From: Bin5 sp963662575
GTDB lineage: Bacteria > Chloroflexota > Anaerolineae > Caldilineales > Caldilineaceae
Length of the DNA: 64,000 nt
Assembly (NCBI GenBank): GCA_963662575.1
Contig: OY759723.1
Span: forward strand, 4,898,001-4,962,000
Direction of reading: 5' to 3'
The translations under genes and the position numbers were made by a program. Numbering within the stretch: the first letter of the stretch is position 1; each line of letters opens with the position of its first letter. Under the pieces are notes generated by a model that had not been told where the DNA came from, did no database searches, and saw only the letters and a list, made by a program, of their open reading frames with translations. Of this stretch, positions 24,443 to 32,776 are shown piece by piece.

Positions 24443-26050
24443 GTGTCCATGATAGAAAAGGCCTTTCTGAGCAAAATAGGCGAAGCTCAGAGTGGTATCG
24501 TGTTTCGTGGCCAAGCAAACAGTACATGGAAACTGTATTCTGCCGCCACGCGTCGACTGATTAAGTATTTCAACGACGATGAGAGTGTCGCCAAGGGATC
24601 TCATTTCTCGACAATGCACTTGGTCTACCATCGAGCCGTGTTGCTTGACCCTGCTCGGAAAAATGGCTTCGGCGATGATAGTGGTCACAGGATTTCGGAC
24701 CTTCAGCTTCTCGCTAAGCTGCAGTCCTTTGGCGCTGCTACTGGAATCCTGCACTTTTCGCGAGATCCCTTGGTCGCATTGTGGTATGCAACTGAAGAAT
24801 ATGACTGTGATGGAAAGGTATTTGTCGTAGACCTGAACAATGGAACTGATTTTCGACGGATTTCCAGTGAAGACGCAGCAAAAAGTGTCGAGAAAATCTT
24901 TGGTCTGCCGGGCGAGCAGTTTAGGCACCTTTTTTTTGAGGACTTAGTTCAAGAGGAAGAGGTACCAACAGGACGGCGCAAGGAATGGGTAAGCGTATTA
25001 GGGTGTCCTCACATTCCGGAAGACGCTGTAAGCTCCATAGTGATCAAGGCGGCAGACAAGCCGCAGATTCGACAGGAGCTAGTCGAATTACCTGACTTCC
25101 TCGGATCTGCGCCATTCGCCGACGTGAAGCGATTCTCTGCATCAAACGGCGCAACAATACCCTTGCCGCAAATTGAAGATCCGAAATTTCATCGGATGCG
25201 AGGGAACCAATTCTTTCTGCAGGGCGACTATGCTAGCGCGGTTTCCCATTACGACAAAAGTATTCAGCTTGATCCTGAGAATAGTAGATTCTATTTATCG
25301 CGAGGGAATGCCAGATCGGAAGCTGGCAATTTCAGAGGCGCTTGTGAGGATTACGATGCGGCCATTCGCTATGAATTAGAGAAAGCAAAGAAGCTTGAGG
25401 GAAACGCTGAGAGCGAAACGAACCGCTTTCCAATTTGGCGAATCTACTTCAATCGCGGCAACGTCAAATACGAGTTAAATGATTTCAAAGGGGCACTTGA
25501 AGACTACGAAAGAGCGGTCCGCGAGGGAGAGCAGACCGGCGAGCGATACTCATGGTTTTTCCTGAACAAAGGGAATACCAACTATAGTTTGCACAATTAT
25601 GAAGAAGCATTGAGTGATTTTGAAGAGGCGATAAGACTAAGTAATCACGACGTATCAAAAGAGGTTCACCAAAACATACTACACAACAAAGGAAACTTGC
25701 TTGTCACTCTTGGCCGTTTCGACGAAGCACTTGCTAGTTACGATGAGTCGATCAGGCAAGGAAACAAGAGATCCGGCGTAATATGCAATCGAAACGGAGT
25801 AGAGGCAATACTGACCAGGATAGGTACGTCCGGCTACTTTGTGCGCCCACCGCGCTACAGGGACCAATCGGGACGAATGACAGTAGAGGTATCATTGCGA
25901 GCCAACGCCAACAGCTTGTATATGGAGTTTTTCAATTTTCTTGGCTTAAACGGCAATACAGGCAATACAGGCGGTGACGGTCTGCCGGGCAGTAAGGGCT
26001 TCAGAGGAAAGGCAGGATTTGTCGTTATAGTGAAAGGGGAAGAATGGTGA
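24443..26050 (+). CDS. FRG-domain TPR protein, copy 1 (altered FRG motif)
   Basis: A 535-aa protein: FRG domain (residues about 8-125) with FRGQ at 21-24, a linker domain, TPR-like repeats (about 240-440, e.g. FHRMRGNQFFLQGDYASAVS), then a conserved C-terminal block (CNRNGVEAIL) ending in a Gly-rich tail. The GTG at 24443 was chosen because GAGGAG lies 8 bases upstream, exactly as in the paralogue at 27117. In the second FRG motif it reads LQSFGAATGILHFSRDP, where the paralogue has LQHFGAATALIDFTWDP, so the His and Asp typical of the family are changed. No signal peptide. FRG biochemical function is not established. Confidence 0.85.
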   Translation: MSMIEKAFLSKIGEAQSGIVFRGQANSTWKLYSAATRRLIKYFNDDESVAKGSHFSTMHLVYHRAVLLDPARKNGFGDDSGHRISDLQLLAKLQSFGAATGILHFSRDPLVALWYATEEYDCDGKVFVVDLNNGTDFRRISSEDAAKSVEKIFGLPGEQFRHLFFEDLVQEEEVPTGRRKEWVSVLGCPHIPEDAVSSIVIKAADKPQIRQELVELPDFLGSAPFADVKRFSASNGATIPLPQIEDPKFHRMRGNQFFLQGDYASAVSHYDKSIQLDPENSRFYLSRGNARSEAGNFRGACEDYDAAIRYELEKAKKLEGNAESETNRFPIWRIYFNRGNVKYELNDFKGALEDYERAVREGEQTGERYSWFFLNKGNTNYSLHNYEEALSDFEEAIRLSNHDVSKEVHQNILHNKGNLLVTLGRFDEALASYDESIRQGNKRSGVICNRNGVEAILTRIGTSGYFVRPPRYRDQSGRMTVEVSLRANANSLYMEFFNFLGLNGNTGNTGGDGLPGSKGFRGKAGFVVIVKGEEW

Positions 26051-27034
26051 TCAAGAACTGCGAACGCTTACGCCAGCGGTTATTGCACACATTGTTACCT
26101 CTATCAGACGCTGCACAATAGTAGAAGAGGGATCGAGTCTAAGGGTGTCGAATCCCTGCGGGGGGGATTATCATGAAAGTGGGAGATAGTTAAGCGAAGC
26201 ACCGACCAGTCTTGGGCGGAAATTCTCCTCCAGAAGCTGACTCGGTGGCTTGGCCCTCGCAACAATTGCCCAGCTGCAGAAGCATGTCCTGTACAGAATT
26301 CAGTAAGGTTACACTGTACTCTTGCGATGCGACGGAGTGGTCCGAAGACTAAGTACAACAAGAAAGGCGGAATATCCATATTTTGAAGCGGGTTGTAGTA
26401 GTCGCTGTGGCATTTGCGATAATGTTAACCGCCCGAATGGCGGCTTTGTTGAGGCGGCTTACTCCCAAATCGGATTGCCTTATCTGCGTTGCCATTGCTC
26501 TTGTTGCTACAACGTGCGACAGCTCCTCAACGTCCTGGACGCTTTGTGCAACACAGACTGACTCAAACGGCGCTTCAACGGAATTCGGGGAATATGCGCG
26601 CCGCCATTCCGCTGCTAAATGGTCCGATTTACAGCGATTCTTTCCTTGTTGTTTAGGGCCGGCGCGTCGGCTAGATTTTTCTGTGTAGCTGTCGCAACTG
26701 CTAGTTTCGTGCCAACAGAGAGGGACAGAATCTGCGTTGGGAAATATCATGGCAAAGCGATCAAGTAACCGGTAGGAAGCAGCTCTGGCTCGACCAAAGG
26801 CCAGGCGGCGCAGTGCCGCACATAGAACGATGAAAGCGAGGGTTTACCTTTCTTCCTGAGACTAGTACATTCAGGTCTTCGCTTCCTCGAAAACAAGCGA
26901 TCTTGCCAGGCGCCAGAAGAGTCGTAGGCGATCAATTTTCCACCTACTTCCATTGGAGTGAGTGGCTCGGGTTCTAGTGCTTTGGACTATTGAATCATTG
27001 CAGGCCTTGTGGAGATCTGCTTCCCCACCAGGAT
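26051..27034. other. Spacer between the two FRG-TPR genes, no convincing gene
   Basis: Nearly 1 kb that is not part of the duplicated unit. Short frames on both strands (for example 26383-26688 on + with a hydrophobic start, and 26349-26750 on -) overlap one another and lack ribosome sites or recognisable motifs. Base composition is mixed and A/T-richer than the housekeeping regions. It may be decayed coding DNA or carry regulatory sequence for the second FRG gene. Confidence 0.5.
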
Positions 27035-27116
27035 GCAGAACATGTTATTGGTCGTGAGCCAAACGGAAGCATTGTAGGACAAGTAGGGAGAATGGTTTTC
27101 CAGAGGAGAAGTGTAA

Positions 27117-28706
27117 GTGACCGCGGTTGAAGAGGTCTTCTTAAGCAAAATAGGCGAAGATCCCAGTAGGTGCGTGTTCCGTGGACAAGCAAATAGCTGC
27201 TGGAAGTTGTATTCTACTGCTACACGTCGCCTGATCAAGTTCTTCAATGATGATGAGCGTGTCTTAGAGGAATCTCAATTCTCTCAGATGCATTTGGTCT
27301 ATCATCGGTCCGTACTGTTGGAACCAGCCCGGACACTTGGCTTCGGAAGTGACAATGGTCAGAGGATGTCGGACCTTCAGCTTCTCGCTAAATTGCAACA
27401 CTTTGGCGCGGCCACGGCATTGATAGACTTCACCTGGGATCCCTTGGTGGCATTGTGGTTTGCGTGCGAAGAAAGCAGTTGCGATGGAAGGGTCTTTATC
27501 CTTGACCTAAGCGACAGTCTACGATTTCGGGAAATTACCAGTGATGTGAACGCACAGAGTGCCGAGGAAATCTTTGCACCGATAAACGGTCAAGGGAAGC
27601 AACTCTATTGTAAGAAGCTGGTTCAGGAAGATGAAATGCCGCGGGTTCGTCACCAAGGCTCTGTAAGCTTTATTGGGAGCCCACTGATTCCAGATGAAAT
27701 TGTAAGGTCTGTTGTGATCAGCGCATCCGAAAAGGCACTTATTCGATCGGAACTCGAGAGCTTGTTAGACATAGATACTACTGAACCGCTCGCTGACATT
27801 CGGCGTTTTGCCGCAGAAAATAGCGCGATATTTCCGTTGCCGGATGTCGAAGATTCGGAGTTTTGCCGAATACAGGGAAACCAGTGCTATGAACGGGGTG
27901 AATTTCACGATGCGATTTCCTATTACGACAGGTTTGCTGAACTGGCTCCGGATGATTGTTTGGCTTACGCATTGAGAGGAAACGCCAAATCGGAAATCGG
28001 CGATTACAGCAGTGCCAGTGAGGACTACAGTCTAGCTATTCTGAAGAATAAGAGGCCACGTGAAGATTTGGAAGTCGACAACTCCTCAGTTAACGCCACA
28101 AAGTACTTCAGCTGGCCGTTCTACTTCAATCGCGGCAATGTAAAGGCGGAACTGAACGACCTCGAAGGAGCGCTGGAGGACTACAATGAAACGGTTCGAC
28201 TGTGCCAGAAGATCGGCTTGAGGGAACCCACCATCTTTTTGAACAGGGGAAATATCAACGCACAGTTGCACCTTTCTGAAGATGCGATAAATGACTTCGA
28301 TGATGCGATCCTTTTTGGAAGTTTGGCCGCACGTTTCAATAAGGGAAACTTTCTGGTCTTTTTGGGTCGCTTTGACGAAGCACTACAGTGTTATGAAGAA
28401 TCTTTCGGAGAAGGTAGTGATCAGTCAGCCTTGATATGCAATCGAAACGGCGTAGAGGCAATACTTAACAGGTTAGGGGGATCTGGGTATGTAGTACATC
28501 CACCTCAGAACCAAGGCGCTCTGGGTCGGATGACAGTGGAAGTTTCATTGCGCAGCTCCGACAACAACATGTATAGAGATTTTTTCAACTTTCACGGAAA
28601 TGTTGGCAACGCTGGAAACGCAGGGGAAGACGGTCTCCCGAATGGAAAGGGATATAGAGGCATCAGTGGTTTTGTCGTCCTCATAAGGGGCCAGAAATGG
28701 GAATGA
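27117..28706 (+). CDS. FRG-domain TPR protein, copy 2 (intact FRG motif)
   Basis: A 529-aa paralogue of the preceding gene, aligned without gaps through the FRG domain. FRGQ is at residues 21-24 and the second motif LQHFGAATALIDFTWDPLVAL is intact (quoted in part: LQHFGAATALIDFTWDP, with D104). TPR-like repeats fill about 240-440 (CRIQGNQCYERGEFHDAISY, quoted in part; FYFNRGNVKAELNDLEGALE). The C-terminus has CNRNGVEAIL, then GRMTVEVSLR, then a Gly-rich tail (NVGNAGNAGEDGLPNGKGYRG in part). GTG start with GAGGAG 8 bases upstream. Likely cytosolic; role unknown. Confidence 0.88.
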   Translation: MTAVEEVFLSKIGEDPSRCVFRGQANSCWKLYSTATRRLIKFFNDDERVLEESQFSQMHLVYHRSVLLEPARTLGFGSDNGQRMSDLQLLAKLQHFGAATALIDFTWDPLVALWFACEESSCDGRVFILDLSDSLRFREITSDVNAQSAEEIFAPINGQGKQLYCKKLVQEDEMPRVRHQGSVSFIGSPLIPDEIVRSVVISASEKALIRSELESLLDIDTTEPLADIRRFAAENSAIFPLPDVEDSEFCRIQGNQCYERGEFHDAISYYDRFAELAPDDCLAYALRGNAKSEIGDYSSASEDYSLAILKNKRPREDLEVDNSSVNATKYFSWPFYFNRGNVKAELNDLEGALEDYNETVRLCQKIGLREPTIFLNRGNINAQLHLSEDAINDFDDAILFGSLAARFNKGNFLVFLGRFDEALQCYEESFGEGSDQSALICNRNGVEAILNRLGGSGYVVHPPQNQGALGRMTVEVSLRSSDNNMYRDFFNFHGNVGNAGNAGEDGLPNGKGYRGISGFVVLIRGQKWE

Positions 28707-28836
28707 GAATGGCACAACAGGATATTCTGTGTGAAAAGCGTTGCGCTCCTGCTTCGAGCCAGCGAGTCAATCCATAGACTGTGCTTCTCATGGCAGTCCC
28801 CCTTTTCTAAACCATAGAGAGCGATCTAAACACGAA

Positions 28837-29538
28837 ATGAAATACATGATTCAAAGAATTCCAATCTGGATGATTGTGGTAGTGGCGGCGGCACTTGCGA
28901 TAGGGATCAGGACAGGATTGGCGGCTCCACCGGCGCTGATAGAGAAAGCCCCAATGGTTCAGGAAGATGTTGCTCCAGATGACATAAACGGTATTGATGC
29001 TGCCACGGAAGTCGAAATTCAACGCCGCTTCAACGAACTGCGGCGCGAGATTCTGGACGACCGGGCAGATACAGTCGGTTGGTGGCTTTCTGGAATTGCT
29101 CTGTTTGCAACCGTCCTGGTGTTACTGATTGCCGTTGCCGGCTACCTGGGCATGAGGAAATTGCGGGAGGTCGAAGAAGAGGCGCGCCGAAATGTGGAAC
29201 AGGCGAGAGCGCACGCGGAAGAGGCATTCAAGTTGGTGGAAGAGATAAGAGGCTACGGGGGAGATACCGACGAGCAGTTAAGGAGCATGACCGGTGCAAA
29301 AGTCGAGTTCGCACGCGCTCAGATTGGCGATGATCTAAGCAGAGATCTGGGCAGGGCCGGGGCATCCGCCATCGCGGATGCCCGCCTGTTGGAAGAGGAA
29401 GGGCGGATTGACGAGGCGATTGTGAGATGGCGGCACATTGCCACTGTTGCTGAAGGGACCAATGACGAGCTTGCGGCGCTCGCCTTTCGGTCGATTGGGG
29501 ACCTGTCGGAACGAATGAGCCGGAGCAACAGTTCATGA
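28837..29538 (+). CDS. Membrane-anchored coiled-coil protein
   Basis: A 233-aa protein starting at MKYMIQRIPIW; the open frame extends 32 codons upstream without protein-like character. Residues 9-28 form a hydrophobic signal or first membrane segment, 81-106 a clear transmembrane helix (WWLSGIALFATVLVLLIAV), then a charged coiled coil (about 107-145, KLREVEEEARRNVEQARAHA in part). The C-terminus (AFRSIGDL) resembles the start of a TPR. It overlaps the next TPR gene by 4 bases. The pair looks like one ancestral membrane-anchored TPR protein divided in two. Confidence 0.75.
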   Translation: MKYMIQRIPIWMIVVVAAALAIGIRTGLAAPPALIEKAPMVQEDVAPDDINGIDAATEVEIQRRFNELRREILDDRADTVGWWLSGIALFATVLVLLIAVAGYLGMRKLREVEEEARRNVEQARAHAEEAFKLVEEIRGYGGDTDEQLRSMTGAKVEFARAQIGDDLSRDLGRAGASAIADARLLEEEGRIDEAIVRWRHIATVAEGTNDELAALAFRSIGDLSERMSRSNSS

Positions 29539-30479
29539 CCAGGGGACAAGCTCGCGCATATTTTCTGCCAAGGGAAGGTTTGGAGGAGACTGGAAAGTCT
29601 GAGGCTCATGAGGCGATAGCCGCCTATTCGCAAGCGATTCGCTTGCGACCGGACTATGCCGAGGCATACAACAACCGGGGCAATGTATGGAGCAATCTGG
29701 GTCAGTTTGAGGAGGCGGTTGCAGACTACGACCAGGCGATTTATCTGAAACCTGACCTTGCCGATGCCTACATCAATCGGGGCAATTCGAAAGCCGCTCT
29801 CCAGCAGTTTCAAGAAGCCATCGCCGACCTCGGCAAAGCTGTCCAAATCAGACCCGACGATGCGTTCGCGTTCGTGAATCGGGGCCTCCTGATGGTCGAT
29901 TTTGGCCACTATGAGGATGCCATAGAAGATTTCGATGCGGCTGTCAATATTCAACCCGATGATGCCAAGATCTTTTTTCGGCGTGGAAGCGCCAAGGCCA
30001 AGCTCGACCGGTTTCAGGATGCCATAGCTGATTTCAGTGAGGCAGTAGGGCTGGATGGGGAGTATGCCGAGGCATACAACAGCCGGGGACTGGCGAAGGT
30101 TGCTTTGGGTCAGTACGAAGCTGCAGTCGCCGACTATACTCAGTCTATCCGCCTGCAGCCGGCGTACGCGTCTGCGTTCAACAATCGGGGTGTTGCGCAG
30201 GCGAAACTGGGCCGCCTCGGCGCCGCTGTCGGCGACTATGATGAGGCCATTCGACTGCAACCCGAAAGCGCCGAGCCATTCTACAATCGAGGGAATGCGA
30301 AGGAGCGTCGCGGCGAGTATGAGGAGGCGATTGCCGACTACGACCAGGCGATCCTGCGGCAGCCGGACGACGTTGACGCGTACAAGAATCGGGCGGTGGC
30401 GAAGGCTGTTCTTGGGCGGACTGCGGAGGCGAGGGCCGACTTTGAGGTCGCGCTGGAGATAGCGGCCAGGGGCAGGTAA
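29535..30479 (+). CDS. TPR-repeat protein
   Basis: A 314-aa protein made almost wholly of 34-residue TPRs, about eight, with regular units such as AYNNRGNVWSNLGQFEEAVA and PFYNRGNAKERRGEYEEAIA. No signal peptide or catalytic domain. Its ATG overlaps the stop of the membrane coiled-coil gene (ATGA), so translation is probably coupled. In-frame sequence upstream of the ATG is also open for a short distance. TPR sequence continues the pattern begun at the C-terminus of the upstream gene, which suggests a split or frameshifted single gene. It probably acts as a binding scaffold at the membrane. Confidence 0.82.
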   Translation: MTRGQARAYFLPREGLEETGKSEAHEAIAAYSQAIRLRPDYAEAYNNRGNVWSNLGQFEEAVADYDQAIYLKPDLADAYINRGNSKAALQQFQEAIADLGKAVQIRPDDAFAFVNRGLLMVDFGHYEDAIEDFDAAVNIQPDDAKIFFRRGSAKAKLDRFQDAIADFSEAVGLDGEYAEAYNSRGLAKVALGQYEAAVADYTQSIRLQPAYASAFNNRGVAQAKLGRLGAAVGDYDEAIRLQPESAEPFYNRGNAKERRGEYEEAIADYDQAILRQPDDVDAYKNRAVAKAVLGRTAEARADFEVALEIAARGR

Positions 30480-30725
30480 GGTCTTGCCGCTTAGATTGGG
30501 GAAGCTGCGGAGCTAAGCCTGGCAACCTCAGACAGGCGCGCTGCTGTCCAGGGACAGCGTTGAAATTAGTGCGAACTTCAGCGTGCGGAAGCCGCAAACC
30601 GTTCTTCGGGCAGCGCCTGCCAGGGCACCCGCATATAGAGAGGCGGCCGCACCCCGATACTTAGCCATCTGCCCCAGGCTTCGTCTATTCTTTAGTTACT
30701 GCTTAGCGAGCGCAGCCTTCCCGAT

Positions 30726-31049
30726 TCAGAAAATACCGAGCTCGTCCTTGGCATCTTCCGACATCATATCGGGGTTCCAGAATGGCGTCCACACGAGGTG
30801 GACATTGACCTCGCTGACGCTGGGGAAGGCGTTGTGAGCGGTGCGCTGGACGTCACTGATGATTTGCGGCCCAACGGGGCAGCCGGGGCTGGTTAGTGTC
30901 ATGGTAACGTCGATATTGTTTTCTTCGTTCACTTCAATATCGTAGACCAGGCCCAAGTCAACGATATTCATCATCAACTCGGGATCCTTGACGTGGGTCC
31001 TGATTTCAGCGCGTACCTCGTCGGGCGTTGGCAATGTATTGTCACTCAT
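30726..31049 (-). CDS. sufT: SufT/MIP18-like Fe-S assembly protein (DUF59)
   Basis: A 107-aa DUF59 protein implicated in maturation of Fe-S proteins. It shows VRAEIRTHVKDPELMMNIVDLG (part: DPELMMNIVDLGLVYDI), VTMTLTSPGCPVGPQI with the conserved Cys, and VHLVWTPFWNPDMMS. The ATG at 31049 has GAGGAG 9 bases upstream; the frame is open 73 codons further but that sequence is not protein-like. Last gene of the SUF operon, 13 bp after the Rieske gene. Confidence 0.92.
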   Translation of the reverse strand: MSDNTLPTPDEVRAEIRTHVKDPELMMNIVDLGLVYDIEVNEENNIDVTMTLTSPGCPVGPQIISDVQRTAHNAFPSVSEVNVHLVWTPFWNPDMMSEDAKDELGIF

Positions 31050-31062
31050 CGGGTCATTCTCC

Positions 31063-31380
31063 TCAATAGGGCTGTTCCACGTAGATTTCGCCGTTCTCAA
31101 CCAGTACATCGTAGGAAGGGGTAGGTTCGAATGCGGGCATAGTGAGGGCGTCGCCTGTGCGGATGTCGAAGCGGGCGCCGTGCCGGGGGCACTGGACCTG
31201 ACCTCCCTCCAGAATTTCTCCCTCCACGAGCGGGCCGCCGTCGTGTGTGCAGACATCCTCGATCGCATAGTAGTCGCCGTCCAGATTGAAGACGGCGATG
31301 CGGATGCCTTCTACTTCGACAAGGAGGCGGCCACCGGGGGGGATGTCCTCAGTCGCAGCAACTTTAACAAAGTCTTCCAT
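31063..31380 (-). CDS. Rieske [2Fe-2S] ferredoxin-like protein
   Basis: A 105-aa single Rieske domain of the NirD/biphenyl-dioxygenase ferredoxin type. The cluster ligands are visible as CTHDGG (C44, H46) and CPRHGA (C64, H67). The flanking pattern EGIRIAVFNLDGDYYAIEDVC, quoted in part as FNLDGDYYAIEDV, also fits. Its position between sufU and sufT suggests it donates electrons in cluster assembly or is an early client; a link to an oxygenase is less likely as none is near. Confidence 0.93.
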   Translation of the reverse strand: MEDFVKVAATEDIPPGGRLLVEVEGIRIAVFNLDGDYYAIEDVCTHDGGPLVEGEILEGGQVQCPRHGARFDIRTGDALTMPAFEPTPSYDVLVENGEIYVEQPY

Positions 31381-31406
31381 ATACTCCTATTACCTCGGCG
31401 TGCGTT

Positions 31407-31784
31407 CTATTCCGGCCATTCCGTCAGGCCGTACAGACCGGCTTTGAGCGCTTTCAGGGGCAGAAGCGCGCACTTCAGGCGCACCGGCCCGATTTCGATT
31501 CCAAGAAGGTCCAGCACATCCTCTTTGCCCCACTGCTTCAGTTCGTCCACTGGCATGCCGATTATCTCTTCCATAATCATTGACGCGCTGGCCTGGCTGA
31601 TGGCACAGCCGCGTCCTTCGAAAGAGGCGTCGGCCACAGTGTCGTCTGCGATGCTCAGAAAGATGGTTACTTCATCGCCGCAGAACGGGTTGGTTTCGTG
31701 ACGATTGACGTCGGCGTCTACCAACTTGCCTTTGTGGCGAGGATGCTTGTAATGGTCAATGATTGCTTCGCGGAACAGATCCAT
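31407..31784 (-). CDS. sufU: SufU/IscU-like Fe-S scaffold
   Basis: A 125-aa SufU-type protein. The three Cys ligands are in NPFCGDE, GRGCAISQAS and RLKCALLPL, with the SufU-type insert region between them. It accepts sulfur from a cysteine desulfurase in known systems. The ATG at 31784 (MDLFREAIIDHYKHPR) was chosen on family similarity; the frame extends 13 codons further, but that stretch overlaps a strong hairpin (31809-31842). No sufS is adjacent; a rhodanese precedes it. Confidence 0.92.
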   Translation of the reverse strand: MDLFREAIIDHYKHPRHKGKLVDADVNRHETNPFCGDEVTIFLSIADDTVADASFEGRGCAISQASASMIMEEIIGMPVDELKQWGKEDVLDLLGIEIGPVRLKCALLPLKALKAGLYGLTEWPE

Positions 31785-31808
31785 GGGCGCAAGGGTGCAA
31801 GCTACAGG

Positions 31809-31842
31809 AAAGGCAAAGGGCATATAAAGCCCCTTGCCTTTT
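31809..31842 (-). promoter_or_regulatory. Hairpin between sulfurtransferase gene and sufU
   Basis: AAAGGCAAAGGGC (31809-31821) pairs with GCCCCTTGCCTTT (31829-31841) with one mismatch and a 7-base loop. It lies between the sulfurtransferase stop and sufU start. A T-run follows on the plus strand rather than the minus strand, so terminator activity toward sufU is uncertain. It may set the level of the distal genes or stabilise the upstream mRNA. Confidence 0.65.
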
Positions 31843-31895
31843 CACTCTATGCTACGTCAAAATTCAGTGCGGACCTCAATGCAAGGACTGGCTAT

Positions 31896-32747
31896 CTAGC
31901 GCTCGATCGGCAGGCCGACGGCATTGCCCCACTCGGTCCAGGACCCGTCGTAGTTGCGCACGTTGCCATAGCCGAGCAGATAGGTCAACACAAACCAGGT
32001 ATGGCTGCTGCGCTCGCCGATACGGCAGTAGGCTACGACATTGTCGCCGCTGCTAAGTCCCTGCTCCTCCTCATAAATAGCGCGCAGGTCATCGGCGCTC
32101 TTGAAAGTGCCGTCGTCGTCGGCTGCACGCGCCCAGGGCACGTTTTTGGCGCCGGCGATGTGTCCGCCGCGCAGCGAACCTTCCTGGGGATAGTCGGCCA
32201 TGTGCAAGAGTTCACCACTGTATTCGGCTGGGCTACGCACGTCAACCAGCGGCAGGCCTGCCTGCTGGTGGGTCAGCACTTCTTCCCTCATCGCACGAAT
32301 GGCGGCGTCGCTGCGCGCGGGTGCGTTGTAGGAAGCAGCGGGATAGGAGGACGAATCTCTCGTAAGCTCCCTGCCCTCGTCAGACCACTTCTGGCGGCCT
32401 CCGTCCATTACTTTGGCGTTGGAATGACCGAACAGTTGGAATACCCAGAAGGCATAGGTGGCCCACCAGTTGCTCTTGTCACCGTAGAAGACGACAGTTG
32501 TATCGTTTGAGATACCCAGCCGCTGCATCAGGGTCTGGAATTGCTGCTGGCCCACGTAGTCGCGCACGACGGCATCGTTAAGGTCTTCCTGCCAGTCAAT
32601 CTTCTGCGCGCCGGGGATGTGGCCCGTATCGTAGAGTAGAACGTCCTCATTCGATTCGAGCAGGCGAATGTTGTTGTCGTTAAGGTGAGCGGCGACCCAC
32701 TCAGTGCTGACCAACACGTCAGGATTGGCATACCCTTTGTCTGCCAT
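31896..32747 (-). CDS. Thiosulfate/3-mercaptopyruvate sulfurtransferase (tandem rhodanese)
   Basis: A 283-aa protein with two rhodanese domains. The N-terminal, inactive domain has VLLYDTGHIPGAQKIDW; the C-terminal domain has VDVRSPAEYSG and the active-site loop AYCRIGERSSHTWFV, where Cys carries the persulfide. CRxGxR loops are usual in thiosulfate-preferring members. It lies exactly where sufS commonly sits, between sufD and sufU, 29 bp after sufD. It may supply sulfane sulfur for Fe-S assembly; that is inferred from position. Confidence 0.93.
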   Translation of the reverse strand: MADKGYANPDVLVSTEWVAAHLNDNNIRLLESNEDVLLYDTGHIPGAQKIDWQEDLNDAVVRDYVGQQQFQTLMQRLGISNDTTVVFYGDKSNWWATYAFWVFQLFGHSNAKVMDGGRQKWSDEGRELTRDSSSYPAASYNAPARSDAAIRAMREEVLTHQQAGLPLVDVRSPAEYSGELLHMADYPQEGSLRGGHIAGAKNVPWARAADDDGTFKSADDLRAIYEEEQGLSSGDNVVAYCRIGERSSHTWFVLTYLLGYGNVRNYDGSWTEWGNAVGLPIER

Positions 32748-32776
32748 ATCACTCCTCCATTGCTTAATGTATGAGA

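Noticed and set aside
23951..24928. 325-aa minus-strand open frame
   Set aside because: It overlaps the first FRG gene antisense, has Ser/Arg-rich low-information sequence and no ribosome site; the plus-strand frame has a clear paralogue.
26383..26688. 101-aa plus-strand frame with hydrophobic start between the FRG genes
   Set aside because: Possible small membrane protein, but an equal-sized antisense frame overlaps it, there is no ribosome site and the remainder is not protein-like.
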